DNA of 38,510 nucleotides from CBFGTV01 sp965652145 (GCA_965652145.1 CBFGTV010000032.1:1-38510); one strand, 5' to 3'; shown: positions 16,724 through 25,253, counted from the stretch's first letter. Notes: generated from the letters alone by a model not told the origin. Numbers and translations are program-made.

Positions 16724-16767
16724 TTTTCATTTTACTTAAGCATAGATCTTTTTACATTACCTATTAA

Positions 16768-17880
16768 TTACAGGCGTACCGCCTTAATATATCTTGTTTG
16801 ATAATATCCTTCACTTAAAGATGAAATCATAACGTTTCCCCTGGCTGAGGAGGCATGAATAAAGTTTCCTGACCCAATATAGATTCCCACGTGGGTGATG
16901 GTACTGCCCCTTTGGGAATTGGTGTTAAAAAATACAAGGTCGCCAATCTCTAATGCATTTTTACTCACCGTTGTACCTACTGTAGCCTGATCTCTGGAAG
17001 ACCTGGGTAGATTAATTCCCTTTAGCTTTAAGTAATCACCATAATAATGATTTAAAATATAATACGTAAATCCTGAACAATCAAAGCGGTCAGGGCCGGT
17101 TTGACCCCAGGCATATTTTTTCCCTAAGTATTTTCTAGTAATATTTTCAACATTGGCAAAAACACCTGAACGTGATGAGCGGTTTACCAGATTGGAATTA
17201 TTGATAACAATCTCTGCGGTTTTACTATCAATCCAACCGGTGGCCTGATCCTCTGTTAAAACCTTAAACCAGCCTGCTTCATAGGCTTCAATATAGATTA
17301 TATCTCCTTGAACAAGCTCCCTTAAGGTTTCTGCCCCAGCCTTTTCCTTTAGCAGCGAAGCCTTCGCTTCAATCACCTGGGCCTTGGGTAAATTGGGAGT
17401 TAGCTTAACAAATTCACCACTCACCCAACCCGTTAGAGTACCATTAACAACAATCTCATACCAATCATCTTGCTGCCCTACAACCGAAACAGCTGTACCT
17501 TGATTTAACTTTGTCATAATTGCAGCATCGGTGGCTGGGTTGGCCCTTACATTTAATATTGAAGCCGTAACCTCACCCTTTTTAACCTTGTCTTCTGCTC
17601 CTTCGATCGACACAATATCCTTATACATCCATCCCTCAACGGTACCTTCTTGTCCCTTAATTCGATACCATTGATCAGCAACCTCCAGAACAGTTACCTT
17701 TGTTCCAATCGATAAAGTATTAACCTCTTCTCCGTCAAAGTCACCAGTTTTTCTAACAATTCCCTGCTTTGCAATTACTGTCCCCTTTAATTCGGCAGCA
17801 GAAGCTAATACAGTGGACAACAATACCATAACCAACACCATTACTACCATCCGTATTCTGTGCTTTCTTTTGTTTTCCAT
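16768..17880 (-). CDS. Secreted SH3b-NlpC/P60 cell-wall endopeptidase
   Basis: This 370-residue exported protein has a signal peptide (about 1-28), three or four bacterial SH3 domains (about 31-92, 100-162 and 165-225) that target cell-wall peptides, and a C-terminal NlpC/P60 cysteine peptidase domain (about 250-370). The catalytic Cys is in RFDCSGF near 267 and the His in ITHVGIYIG near 328, followed by the conserved NFIHAS. The family cleaves D-Glu-to-diamino-acid bonds in peptidoglycan stem peptides. TTAGGTGGTGA precedes the ATG. It is probably transcribed alone, with a hairpin downstream. Its position before the VWA and sheath genes is suggestive of local wall remodelling but is not proof of a link. 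Confidence 0.9.
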   Translation of the reverse strand: MENKRKHRIRMVVMVLVMVLLSTVLASAAELKGTVIAKQGIVRKTGDFDGEEVNTLSIGTKVTVLEVADQWYRIKGQEGTVEGWMYKDIVSIEGAEDKVKKGEVTASILNVRANPATDAAIMTKLNQGTAVSVVGQQDDWYEIVVNGTLTGWVSGEFVKLTPNLPKAQVIEAKASLLKEKAGAETLRELVQGDIIYIEAYEAGWFKVLTEDQATGWIDSKTAEIVINNSNLVNRSSRSGVFANVENITRKYLGKKYAWGQTGPDRFDCSGFTYYILNHYYGDYLKLKGINLPRSSRDQATVGTTVSKNALEIGDLVFFNTNSQRGSTITHVGIYIGSGNFIHASSARGNVMISSLSEGYYQTRYIKAVRL

Positions 17881-18113
17881 AAGTCACCACCTAAACAGTA
17901 TTTCGATCGTATTGAATCTCCATACTTATAATTCTATTTTTTTCTTCATATCCCTTCTTTTTCTCTTATTTTATTTTATTAAACATTTTCAAAATGGTTC
18001 TTTCAAGGTATAGCCAGCTTTAAGCTTCATAACCTGACAGCCATTTTAGACAAAAGATTTTCTTCTATTATTTGTAATTTTAAATAAATTAATTTCTTCA
18101 TCAAAAAAACATT

Positions 18114-18141
18114 AAGCCCACGACCAAAAAGTCATGGGCCT
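18114..18141 (-). terminator. Terminator of the luxS-mccB-mccA operon
   Basis: GCCCACGAC (18116-18124) pairs with GTCATGGGC (18131-18139) with one mismatch. On the minus strand the stem is followed by TTAATGTTTTTTT, 27 bases or so after the mccA stop. Confidence 0.8.
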
Positions 18142-18167
18142 GCTGATTGATTGAATCTGTGGACTGC

Positions 18168-19085
18168 TTAGGTTAAGTCAAATATATTTTTACTAAAATA
18201 TCGATCTGCCCGATCGGGAAAAATCACCACCAGATTTCCCTGCTCCATTTTTTCTGCCCTTTTCAAAGCAGCCCACATGGCTGCCCCCGATGAAGAGCCC
18301 ACCAGCAGACCTTCTCTACGGGCCAGCTGACTTACCATATGATAGGCTTGTTCATCGGTTATCTTTACTACCTCATCCACCAGGTTCAAATCAAAGGTTT
18401 GAGGAATAAAATCATTTCCGATCCCCTCTATTCGGTAACAGCCCTCTCGGCCGCCTCCCATAATGGAACCCACTGGGTCTGCTAAAACACTAGTGGTGGT
18501 TAATCCCTGTTCTCGTAAATATTTCATGACCCCCGTAAAGGTTCCTCCTGAGCCGGCACCAGCCACAAATACATCAATTTTTCCCTCTAGCTGCTCATAG
18601 ATTTCCTTTCCTGTGAAAAGGTAATGGACTTCTATATTATCGGGGTTATTAAATTGATCAGGGATAAATACCCTTCCAATTTCCTTTTTTAAGGCTTCAA
18701 CCTTGTCAAAGGCTCCCTGAAGCCCTGCCTCGGTGGGAGTATTGACTATTTTTGCCCCAAGGGCCTCCATTATTTTCTGCTTTTCAACTGAGAATTTCCC
18801 CGGCACAACCAAAATCATCTCATAGCCCCTGTTGAGGGCCGCCAAGGCCAGGCCAATGCCTGTATTCCCCGCAGTAGCCTCAATAATTGTATCGCCCTTT
18901 TTTAAATCTCCCCTTTCCTCGGCCCGCTGAATTATCCAATGGCCGATTCGGTCTTTAACCGACCCTCCCGGATTATAAAATTCCAGTTTGGCAAATAGCT
19001 GTACCCCCGAGGGCAGACTAAAATGATTCAGTCTGAGGAGGGGCGTGTTACCAATTAGTTGGTGAATATGGGTAATGTACTCCAT
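18168..19085 (-). CDS. mccA: Cystathionine beta-synthase / cysteine synthase family (MccA type)
   Basis: This 305-residue PLP enzyme belongs to the cysteine synthase fold. The PLP lysine is in NPGGSVKDRIG, the phosphate-binding loop is GAGSGGTFTG, and ATAGNTGIG binds the substrate carboxylate. Paired with mccB, 1 base downstream of it and after luxS, it most likely acts as the MccA (YrhA) enzyme, joining homocysteine to O-acetylserine or serine to make cystathionine in the reverse transsulfuration route from methionine to cysteine. A second, better-matching cysteine synthase gene lies at 26231-27157, which supports a separate role here. A strong terminator follows. Confidence 0.85.
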   Translation of the reverse strand: MEYITHIHQLIGNTPLLRLNHFSLPSGVQLFAKLEFYNPGGSVKDRIGHWIIQRAEERGDLKKGDTIIEATAGNTGIGLALAALNRGYEMILVVPGKFSVEKQKIMEALGAKIVNTPTEAGLQGAFDKVEALKKEIGRVFIPDQFNNPDNIEVHYLFTGKEIYEQLEGKIDVFVAGAGSGGTFTGVMKYLREQGLTTTSVLADPVGSIMGGGREGCYRIEGIGNDFIPQTFDLNLVDEVVKITDEQAYHMVSQLARREGLLVGSSSGAAMWAALKRAEKMEQGNLVVIFPDRADRYFSKNIFDLT

Positions 19086-19086
19086 A

Positions 19087-20217
19087 TTAGCGCACCCCCT
19101 CCAGGGATAAATCCGCCAATAAATCCTCTATTGCTTCTACGCCGACAGAAAGCCGAATCAAGGTGTTGCTAATTCCAAGCCTTTCCCTCAGCTCTTTGGG
19201 CAGGGAGGCATGGGTCATTCTGGCCGGAACCGATATCAAGCTTTCGATTCCCCCAAGACTTTCAGCTAAGGTGATGATTTTTAGCTGATCCAGCAGTGTA
19301 TTTACCAGGGCTTCATCCTTCACCTCAAAGGATATCATTCCGCCAAAATCCTTCATTTGTTCCTGTAGTAGCTCAACCTCGCCCCTAAGACCTGGGTAAT
19401 GGATTTTAGTCACCCAGGGCTGCGTCTTCAACCAGGCCACAATTGCTCTGGCATTTTCGCAATGACGATCCATCCTTAAGGGCAGCGTTTTAATTCCCTT
19501 CATCAACAGCCAGCTATCCTGGGGCCCTAGGATGGCTCCAACGGAATTTTGAATAAAATGCAGTCTTTCGCCCAGTTCTTCGTCCTTTACTACTGCCAGG
19601 CCTGCCACCACATCACTGTGTCCCCCCAGATATTTGGTAGCACTATGCAAAACGATGTCGGCACCAAGCTCAAGGGGCCTTTGCAGATAAGGGGTCATAA
19701 AGGTATTATCTACAATAAATATTAAATTCCTTTCCCTTGCAATCTGAGCGACTTTTTTAATGTCTGTAAGCTTCATGGTGGGATTAGATGGGGTTTCAAT
19801 CATAATTGCACGGGTACTTTCCTGAATGGCCCCCTCAAGGCTCCCCCCATCGGTAGTATCAACTGCCGTATACCTTATTCCCATTTGTGAAAAGACCTTA
19901 TCCATCACCCGATAGGTACCGCCATAAACATCATCACCAATGATAATATGGTCACCTGCCTTAAAAAGCATGAGAACCGATGAAATGGCAGCCATTCCCG
20001 AGCCAAAGGCAAAGCCCCTGGCTCCCCCCTCTAAATCAGCAATCAGCCTTTCCAGGGCTGTTCTGGTGGGGTTGGCTGTTCTTGAATATTCATACTCACC
20101 AGGTTGACCTGCTTTACTTTGGCGATAGGTTGAGGTTTGATAAATCGGTACGGTTACAGCCCCTGTATTTTTGTCGCCATCAATTCCACCGTGAATAACC
20201 AATGTATTAAATTTCAT
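19087..20217 (-). CDS. mccB: Cystathionine gamma-lyase (MccB type)
   Basis: This 376-residue enzyme is of the Cys/Met-metabolism PLP family. The PLP-binding lysine is in LHSATKYLGGHSDV, and the N-terminal IHGGIDGDKNTGAVTVPIYQ is typical. It cleaves cystathionine to cysteine, 2-oxobutyrate and ammonia, and may also release hydrogen sulfide from homocysteine. TTGGAGGT lies before the ATG. It sits 48 bases after luxS and 1 base before mccA, so the three form one operon. Cystathionine gamma-synthase is a close relative, but neighbours favour the lyase. Confidence 0.85.
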   Translation of the reverse strand: MKFNTLVIHGGIDGDKNTGAVTVPIYQTSTYRQSKAGQPGEYEYSRTANPTRTALERLIADLEGGARGFAFGSGMAAISSVLMLFKAGDHIIIGDDVYGGTYRVMDKVFSQMGIRYTAVDTTDGGSLEGAIQESTRAIMIETPSNPTMKLTDIKKVAQIARERNLIFIVDNTFMTPYLQRPLELGADIVLHSATKYLGGHSDVVAGLAVVKDEELGERLHFIQNSVGAILGPQDSWLLMKGIKTLPLRMDRHCENARAIVAWLKTQPWVTKIHYPGLRGEVELLQEQMKDFGGMISFEVKDEALVNTLLDQLKIITLAESLGGIESLISVPARMTHASLPKELRERLGISNTLIRLSVGVEAIEDLLADLSLEGVR

Positions 20218-20265
20218 GTGATAACCTCCAAGTAAAGGATATTTTCTTATCTTAGACTTTCATTT

Positions 20266-20715
20266 CTACTTGTATCGATCCGCTAACTTTTCTAGTACTT
20301 CTTTAGCATATTCCTTGGCACCGAACAGTGACATGTCTCGGTAATTTCCGCACTGAACGGGGTTTAACGCAGGAATTTCCTCTGCATCTATCACCTTTTT
20401 CAGGGTAGCAATCAAAGCTGCAGCCACCTCTTCTTCCTTGGCTTCCCCAATTTTGATCAAATAGAAGCCGGTACGGCACCCCATAGGAGAAATATCAACG
20501 ATATCCTCCAATTCCTCCCTTAAAAAGCCCGCCATTAGATGCTCCAGGGCATGAATGGCACCAGTGGGCATTGCCTCCTGGTTTGGTTGGGTAAAGCGCA
20601 AATCAAATTTTGTAATGATATCTCCCTTTGGGGTTTGAATATGCCCACACTTTCTGACAAAGGGAGCCTTAACCTTGGTATGATCCATTGTAAAACTCTC
20701 AACTACTACCTTCAT
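20266..20715 (-). CDS. luxS: S-ribosylhomocysteine lyase LuxS
   Basis: This 149-residue protein is full length for LuxS. The metal-binding HALEHL motif (His and Glu of HxxEH) is near residues 54-59, the catalytic Cys lies in GCRTGFY near 82, and a third ligand Cys is in NPVQCGNY near 122. It splits S-ribosylhomocysteine into homocysteine and the autoinducer-2 precursor DPD. ATAGGAGGTT precedes the ATG. It leads the luxS-mccB-mccA operon, supplying homocysteine directly to transsulfuration. The nucleosidase that makes its substrate (mtnN/pfs) is not in the window. Confidence 0.97.
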   Translation of the reverse strand: MKVVVESFTMDHTKVKAPFVRKCGHIQTPKGDIITKFDLRFTQPNQEAMPTGAIHALEHLMAGFLREELEDIVDISPMGCRTGFYLIKIGEAKEEEVAAALIATLKKVIDAEEIPALNPVQCGNYRDMSLFGAKEYAKEVLEKLADRYK

Positions 20716-20767
20716 GGCATAACCTCCTATTTTAACACCTATAATTCATATCGTTTTACTTGGTATT

Positions 20768-20796
20768 AATATATCATTGATTATTCAAGCGGTCAA
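20768..20796 (-). promoter_or_regulatory. Predicted promoter of luxS-mccB-mccA
   Basis: On the minus strand TTGACC (20791-20796), a 17-base spacer and TATATT (20768-20773) give a good sigma-A promoter. An AATACCAA element overlaps the -10 and start region; this recalls sites bound by CymR-type cysteine repressors, but that is only a guess. Confidence 0.7.
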
Positions 20797-20868
20797 TATC
20801 TAATATTCTATTCTTTTTTCACGACTCCTTTAATTTTCTCTGAGGTAAACAGGCACGTAAACTAGGGA

Positions 20869-20897
20869 TTGACGTAACATATAATTAATGTTAAACT
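20869..20897 (+). promoter_or_regulatory. Predicted promoter of the yrrT-like gene
   Basis: TTGACG (20869-20874), a 17-base spacer and TAAACT (20892-20897) form a sigma-A-type promoter 49 bases before the chosen start codon. It is divergent from the luxS promoter about 70 bases away, so one regulator could control both. Confidence 0.6.
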
Positions 20898-20946
20898 AAT
20901 TCCTAGTATTCATATATGAATTATATGTATTAAAGGAGGCATGGAT

Positions 20947-21585
20947 ATGTCAAATTTTAATGATCTTTTTGATCAATGGGCTCCCCATTATGATCAAACT
21001 GTTTTTGGTACTAATAATGAATATGCTGAGGTCTTTGAAAACTATACAGCAATTTTAACCGAAATCAGCCGCCAGATTGGGCCTGGTCAGTCAGTTCTGG
21101 AAATAGGGGTCGGCACCGGAAATCTTACCCAGTTGTTGGTTAAGCAGGGATTAAATGTTGTGGGAATTGAACCCTCCTTACAGATGCGGTCACTGGCCAG
21201 GGCAAAACTCCCCCAGGTACCTATATTAGAGGGGCACTTTTTATCTGTTCCCAGCAATGAAAGATTTGACGCCATTGTTACATCCTATGCGCTTCATCAT
21301 TTAACCTTGCCTGAAAAGCGAAAAGCATTTAAATACTTAAAGGGCTTTCTAAGGGAAAAAGGAAAGCTGATTATTGCAGATACAATGTTTGAATCCATTG
21401 ACTACAAAAATCAGCTGTTAAAAAAGGTTGAAGCTTATGGGTACCAGCAGCTTTTGGTAGACTTAAATACGGAATACTATGAGCTGGTAGAAGAACTTAC
21501 CGATCTTTTGGCGGAACTTCAATTTTCTTACGATAAAAAGCAGATGAATACCTTTGTATGGATGATTACTGCAGAAATATTATAG
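20947..21585 (+). CDS. yrrT: SAM-dependent methyltransferase, YrrT type
   Basis: This 212-residue class I methyltransferase has the SAM-binding motif VLEIGVGTGNLTQLL, the acidic strand end VVGIEPS, and the post-motif DAIVTSYALHHL. It resembles YrrT of Bacillus subtilis (FNDLFDQWAPHYDQTVFG start), which in that species is encoded with the methionine-to-cysteine genes; here the gene is divergent from luxS-mccB-mccA. It would convert SAM to SAH, feeding the LuxS branch; the acceptor is unknown. Two ATGs lie 6 bases apart; AAGGAGG at 20933-20939 is 7 bases from the second (20947) and only 1 base from the first, so I chose the second. Its stop overlaps that of the convergent next gene. Confidence 0.8.
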   Translation: MSNFNDLFDQWAPHYDQTVFGTNNEYAEVFENYTAILTEISRQIGPGQSVLEIGVGTGNLTQLLVKQGLNVVGIEPSLQMRSLARAKLPQVPILEGHFLSVPSNERFDAIVTSYALHHLTLPEKRKAFKYLKGFLREKGKLIIADTMFESIDYKNQLLKKVEAYGYQQLLVDLNTEYYELVEELTDLLAELQFSYDKKQMNTFVWMITAEIL

Positions 21586-22275
21586 ACAGCAATTCTTCTT
21601 TTTAAGCCGCAGCTTCCCATAAAGCCCCAGCAGCCCCATCAATAGATTAACAGCTACAAAAAGACTTAGAATTTTTATAGCCGTATCCATAAAAAATCCC
21701 TCGGGCAGCATTTTTATTAAAAGCTCCCTACTGGGGTCAAGAATCCATAGATCATTATCAAAAAATATTTCATGAAAATGGGTGAAATATTTATAAAAAT
21801 CCAGCTGAAGCAAGACAAACAATAAGCCCATCAAAATAAAGTTACCCAGGGCCATATAAAAAAGAGTTCTAGTCAATACCTGAAGTCGCTTTTCCTGGGT
21901 TTTGATGATCACAAGGGAAAGCAAAATAGCGGCCACCAGGCTTATATTTCTAATCACCCTGCCTTTTACAAAGAGCTCCTTTACATCTATCATATGTAAA
22001 ATGGCCCTTTCCCCAAAGGCAGGGGCTTCTACAGAATCGATTACAATCGTTGTATCTAATAATTCTCGTTCATCTTCAAAATAGAGTAGTATGTCTTCCA
22101 TCACCAATTCTAATTCCCCCATGGTGAGGCCTGTTTCTTTGGGAATATTGTATTTTTCAAACAGCTTCATATGACCGGATAAGTCAAAGGATACCCACTC
22201 CACCGCAGTTAATAGTATGGTCAAAGAAAGGGTAATTCCCAATAATATGCAGAAAATCTTGGTAAACTTCATCAT
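21580..22275 (-). CDS. TIGR01906-type integral membrane protein
   Basis: This 231-residue membrane protein has about four membrane spans (near 5-27, 107-125, 135-160 and 200-220) with a large extracytoplasmic loop between the first two, containing TGLTMGELELVMEDILLYFE. That loop and layout match the TIGR01906/DUF1461 family of unknown function found in Firmicutes. AAGGGGAG precedes adjacent ATGs, either of which may be used. The C-terminal tail is short, basic and ends KKNCCL. Its stop codon overlaps the 3' end of the yrrT-like gene by a few bases, with no terminator between the convergent genes. Confidence 0.8.
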   Translation of the reverse strand: MMKFTKIFCILLGITLSLTILLTAVEWVSFDLSGHMKLFEKYNIPKETGLTMGELELVMEDILLYFEDERELLDTTIVIDSVEAPAFGERAILHMIDVKELFVKGRVIRNISLVAAILLSLVIIKTQEKRLQVLTRTLFYMALGNFILMGLLFVLLQLDFYKYFTHFHEIFFDNDLWILDPSRELLIKMLPEGFFMDTAIKILSLFVAVNLLMGLLGLYGKLRLKKKNCCL

Positions 22276-22315
22276 TAGCTCCCCTTACCATCTTCTAGTT
22301 TAAAACATCATTGCC

Positions 22316-23068
22316 TTAACTCTCAATTTTACCAACAGGGGCCATATATACAACAAATTCATTTTCTCCGTCAAAGCCCATAAACTGATCAATGGCAGGC
22401 TGATCATAGGCACCAATGGCACAGGTACCGCACCCAATGGCTTCACAGGCCAGGTAGAGATTCTGACACAGGTGCCCGGCATCTAAAAGCATAGTTTTAT
22501 GGGCAGAAATATAATATCGCCATTCCCCTCGATAGGGCAGGCAGCTCCAAATAAAGGTAACAGCTGCCTTTCCCACAAAGGCCTGACCATTACTTAAAGT
22601 AGTAAGTCTTTCCACTTGATTTTCGATTTCAAAGAGAAAGCATAATTGATGCTTTGAGGCAATATACCGATAAAGCCCCTTTTTCAAGCCCTCTACCCGA
22701 TTAATGACAAGATAGGCTTCAAAGGGATGTCTCGCTCCTCCTGAGGGCACTGTTCGCTTAGTGGCATAGTTATTTCCAACGACCTCCTTCACCCCCTGGG
22801 TGGCCCACAAAAGGAAGGAAAGCTCATTAAGGCTTAAGGCTTTGTCTGAATATTTTCGATGACTGACCCGATCTTGTATAATGTCCATTATGTTTGTTTT
22901 GATTAGGGTGTCTTTGCTGACCTTTGGCAAATCAATTAATGAATCATCATTAGCGTAGGGTTTTTCCAATGGTGTTTGAGACAGCCCCTTTACCTGATCC
23001 GATTTCACCTCACCCCAATCGTTGAAATCGGCCTTCATTAGCTGACGTCTTACCTTTAATTTATCCAT
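22316..23068 (-). CDS. SagB-type nitroreductase-family oxidoreductase
   Basis: This 250-residue protein has the SagB/ThcOx dehydrogenase pattern of the FMN-dependent nitroreductase superfamily: SHRKYSDKALSLNELSFLLW, TVPSGGARHPFEAYLV and LDAGHLCQNLYLACEAIGCG. SagB proteins oxidise azolines to azoles in thiazole/oxazole peptides, but stand-alone homologues with no cyclodehydratase are common and have other, mostly unknown, redox substrates. No peptide precursor or YcaO gene is nearby. AAAGGAGAAG precedes the ATG. It probably shares a transcript with the TIGR01906 gene 41 bases downstream. Confidence 0.85.
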   Translation of the reverse strand: MDKLKVRRQLMKADFNDWGEVKSDQVKGLSQTPLEKPYANDDSLIDLPKVSKDTLIKTNIMDIIQDRVSHRKYSDKALSLNELSFLLWATQGVKEVVGNNYATKRTVPSGGARHPFEAYLVINRVEGLKKGLYRYIASKHQLCFLFEIENQVERLTTLSNGQAFVGKAAVTFIWSCLPYRGEWRYYISAHKTMLLDAGHLCQNLYLACEAIGCGTCAIGAYDQPAIDQFMGFDGENEFVVYMAPVGKIES

Positions 23069-23144
23069 TCCACTTCTCCTTTCCAGTTATAACTTAATTT
23101 TCCCTTACTTAAAAAATTCTCTGATCCCCCTTTATTTCCTTTTT

Positions 23145-23429
23145 TTATTGTAATTTTTTCTTCTGCCCAGCCCTCTTACTGATTAGCCTGAGTATTTCAG
23201 TCCGATCCCTTTCGTTAAATTCAAAGCCATGTACTACCATCCCCTGATCAGTAAGCTCTATTGATTCCAGTTCTAGTTCTCCCTTGTCTCTACAGGCCAC
23301 CCAAACCTTAGGGTCCACCAGTTCCCATCTTGAATCAATGGTGGCATCCAGCTCCACCCCTATTTCCAAATCCATTAATCCTTCTTCTTCATTAATTCTG
23401 TCGATTTTTTCTATACCGGTAAATCTCAT
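23145..23429 (-). CDS. Small protein of unknown function
   Basis: This acidic protein of 94 residues is not recognised. It looks beta-rich in the first two thirds (MDLEIGVELDATIDSRWELV) with a C-terminal basic helix (LISKRAGQKKKLQ). No signal peptide or membrane segment is present. I chose the ATG at 23429 because AAGGAG is 10 bases upstream; an ATG seven codons earlier lacks a ribosome binding site. It is 76 bases upstream of the SagB-type gene on the same strand and may share its transcript. Confidence 0.65.
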   Translation of the reverse strand: MRFTGIEKIDRINEEEGLMDLEIGVELDATIDSRWELVDPKVWVACRDKGELELESIELTDQGMVVHGFEFNERDRTEILRLISKRAGQKKKLQ

Positions 23430-23529
23430 TTTTATCCTACTCCTTCCCATTAATACTAGATTACATTTTTAATCTAACTAAAATTCCTTGATTTATTCAA
23501 AAATGAAAAATAAGCATTTCTTATCTCTA

Positions 23530-23558
23530 TTGCAAATTTTATGTAAATATAGTAAAAT
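23530..23558 (+). promoter_or_regulatory. Predicted promoter of the chemotaxis transducer gene
   Basis: TTGCAA (23530-23535), a 17-base spacer and TAAAAT (23553-23558) match sigma-A boxes, 38 bases before the ATG. The sequence does not look like a sigma-D flagellar promoter. Confidence 0.65.
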
Positions 23559-23596
23559 GCTCTTAAAAAGGCTAAGGATGAGAGGATGATTAAGTC

Positions 23597-24415
23597 ATGG
23601 AAAAGGCAGTTCAATATTTTATTGAAATGGCTCCAACACTGCAAAACTGCTTTGACGAAGATGTAATTATTGGAATTTCTGATTTGCACACTTTTTTGAA
23701 ATATCTACCAGGCAAGGAATTGGACATCCGGGCAAAGGAAGGCGAACCACTACAGCCTGGCGAAGCCATGTTTGAATGTATTAAAACAGGCAACCGTATT
23801 ATTCAAGTCATTCCCAAGGAGGCCTTTGGCATTCCCTTTAAATCAGTAACGGTACCAATTCAAAACGAAGCCGGCTCCACCGTTGGCTCCATCAGCATCG
23901 GTCGTAGTCTCAAAAATCAAAATCGCCATATGGAGCTAACCCAAAATGTAGCGGCTGCCCTGGAAGAAATTACTGCCAGTATTGACGAAATATCCGGCGG
24001 GGCAGATCGAATTGCTGCCTCTATGGAGAATGTACAGCTTCATGGGGACAAAACCAACGAACAGGTGGCTGCCACCGACAAGATATTACAGTACATTAAA
24101 AACATATCCGATCAAACTAATATGCTTGGGCTAAATGCTGCCATAGAAGCTGCCAGGGCAGGGGAGCACGGGCGGGGCTTTTCAGTTGTTGCCGAAGAAA
24201 TCAGAAAGCTATCACAAGAAACCAAAACCTCTGTGGGAAGCATTAATGAGGTACTGCAAAGCATTAAGGACTCAGTGGCTAAAACAGCCCAATTACTTCA
24301 AGACACCCGAAGCATTACTCAAAATCAAGTCGAATCTACCCAGCAAATTGTAGGGGCCCTGCAGGAGCTTAATGCCACCTCCCAGCTATTGGCCCAAATG
24401 GCGAAGGATTTATAA
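23597..24415 (+). CDS. Soluble methyl-accepting chemotaxis protein
   Basis: This 272-residue transducer has no membrane span. Residues 1-105 form a PAS-like sensory domain (ending VGSISIGRSL), and the rest is a coiled-coil signalling domain with the hairpin tip DQTNMLGLNAAIEAARAGEH near 175-195, which contacts CheA and CheW. The signalling part is short, so methylation helices are abbreviated. Such cytoplasmic transducers sense internal redox or metabolic cues. GAGAGG lies about 12 bases before the ATG. It is transcribed alone between a promoter and a strong bidirectional terminator. The ligand is unknown. Confidence 0.9.
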   Translation: MEKAVQYFIEMAPTLQNCFDEDVIIGISDLHTFLKYLPGKELDIRAKEGEPLQPGEAMFECIKTGNRIIQVIPKEAFGIPFKSVTVPIQNEAGSTVGSISIGRSLKNQNRHMELTQNVAAALEEITASIDEISGGADRIAASMENVQLHGDKTNEQVAATDKILQYIKNISDQTNMLGLNAAIEAARAGEHGRGFSVVAEEIRKLSQETKTSVGSINEVLQSIKDSVAKTAQLLQDTRSITQNQVESTQQIVGALQELNATSQLLAQMAKDL

Positions 24416-24428
24416 AATTATATCTACA

Positions 24429-24490
24429 TAAAAAGCCAGTAGCCCCTAGGTAATAATGTAATAATTCATACTTGGGGTACTGGCTTTTTT
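24429..24490. terminator. Bidirectional terminator between transducer gene and yebC
   Basis: AAAAAGCCAGTA and TACTGGCTTTTTT form a long stem (with CCCC/GGGG pairing inside) around an AT-rich loop. Runs of A before and T after let it end both the plus-strand transducer and the minus-strand yebC transcripts. Confidence 0.85.
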
Positions 24491-24533
24491 CAGTTTTTAA
24501 ATGTCATCAGATTCAATATATTTCCAGACGCTT

Positions 24534-25253
24534 CTACTCCACTTCATTCCAATTATGATGAACCTCTTGTACATCATCATTGTCTTCAAGCATATCGATC
24601 AGCTTTTTCATTTTCTTTACATCTTCACCCTCAAGAGTTGCCTCGGTTTGAGGAATGTACACTACATCGGCTGCAAAGAAGGTATATCCCTCTTTTTGCA
24701 AGGCCTCCTTTACTGTTTCAAAATCCTCAGGGGCTGTAATAATTTCAAAGGCATCCTCACTACCATCAAAGTCTTCTGCTCCAGCCTCTAAGGCTGCCAT
24801 CATCAGGGTTTCTTCGTCAGTATTGTCATTCTTTTCAATAATGATTTGCCCCTTACGATCAAACATAAAGGATACACAGCCCGAGGTTCCTAAATTACCC
24901 CCATTTTTATCGAAGGCGTGCCTCACCTCACCGGCAGTTCGATTTCGATTATCACTCAAGGCCTCGACAATTACTGCAACCCCATTGGGGCCATAGCCTT
25001 CATAAGTAATATGCTCAAATTGGTCGCCACCCAGTTCGCCAGAACCCTTTTTAATGGCCCTGTCAATATTATCGTTGGGCATGTTAACTGCCTTGGCCTT
25101 GTCAACGGCATTTTTCAGGCTGGCATTATAGGTTGGGTCTGGCCCCCCCATTCGGGCCGCCACAGTAATTAAACGTGCCATTTTGGTGTAGATTTTTGCT
25201 TTTTTAGAGTCCTGCTTTCCTTTACGGTCAATAATATTTCCTATCCGTCCCAT
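24534..25253 (-). CDS. yebC: YebC/PmpR-family protein (translation or transcription factor)
   Basis: This 239-residue protein is a full-length YebC family member, with the signature KAKIYTKMARLITVAARMGG and DNIDRAIKKGSGELGG. Family members have been described as DNA-binding regulators and, more recently, as factors that help ribosomes through difficult (proline-rich) stretches. The start differs from the usual MAGHSKW (MGRIGNIIDRKGKQD), which is the form seen in a second paralogue type in Firmicutes. AAGGAGAGGA precedes the ATG. It is cytoplasmic and monocistronic, ending at the shared terminator. Confidence 0.93.
   Translation of the reverse strand: MGRIGNIIDRKGKQDSKKAKIYTKMARLITVAARMGGPDPTYNASLKNAVDKAKAVNMPNDNIDRAIKKGSGELGGDQFEHITYEGYGPNGVAVIVEALSDNRNRTAGEVRHAFDKNGGNLGTSGCVSFMFDRKGQIIIEKNDNTDEETLMMAALEAGAEDFDGSEDAFEIITAPEDFETVKEALQKEGYTFFAADVVYIPQTEATLEGEDVKKMKKLIDMLEDNDDVQEVHHNWNEVE

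Larger units (their letters stand above)
16207..16767. other. 561-base spacer with a broken small gene and two hairpins
   Basis: Between the NlpC/P60 and VWA genes no intact coding region is supported. The spacer holds a hairpin after the NlpC/P60 gene, a DUF6483-like small gene interrupted by TGA, and an intrinsic terminator after that gene. The remaining 160 bases before the VWA gene are AT-rich leader without a confident promoter. Confidence 0.6.

Noticed and set aside
16521..16730. A 69-codon minus-strand frame in the NlpC-VWA spacer
   Set aside because: It runs through the arms of a hairpin and overlaps, in another frame, the better-supported DUF6483-like remnant.
20821..20940. Possible SAM riboswitch or T-box before the sulfur genes
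   Set aside because: The intergenic region is short and shows two plain promoters. No conserved riboswitch core or AGGGTGG-type T-box sequence was found.
22316..23068. A thiazole/oxazole peptide biosynthesis cluster
   Set aside because: Only the SagB-type gene is present; there is no YcaO gene, precursor or transporter nearby.
24501..24996. Plus-strand open frames across yebC
   Set aside because: They are antisense shadows of a highly conserved gene and lack ribosome binding sites.
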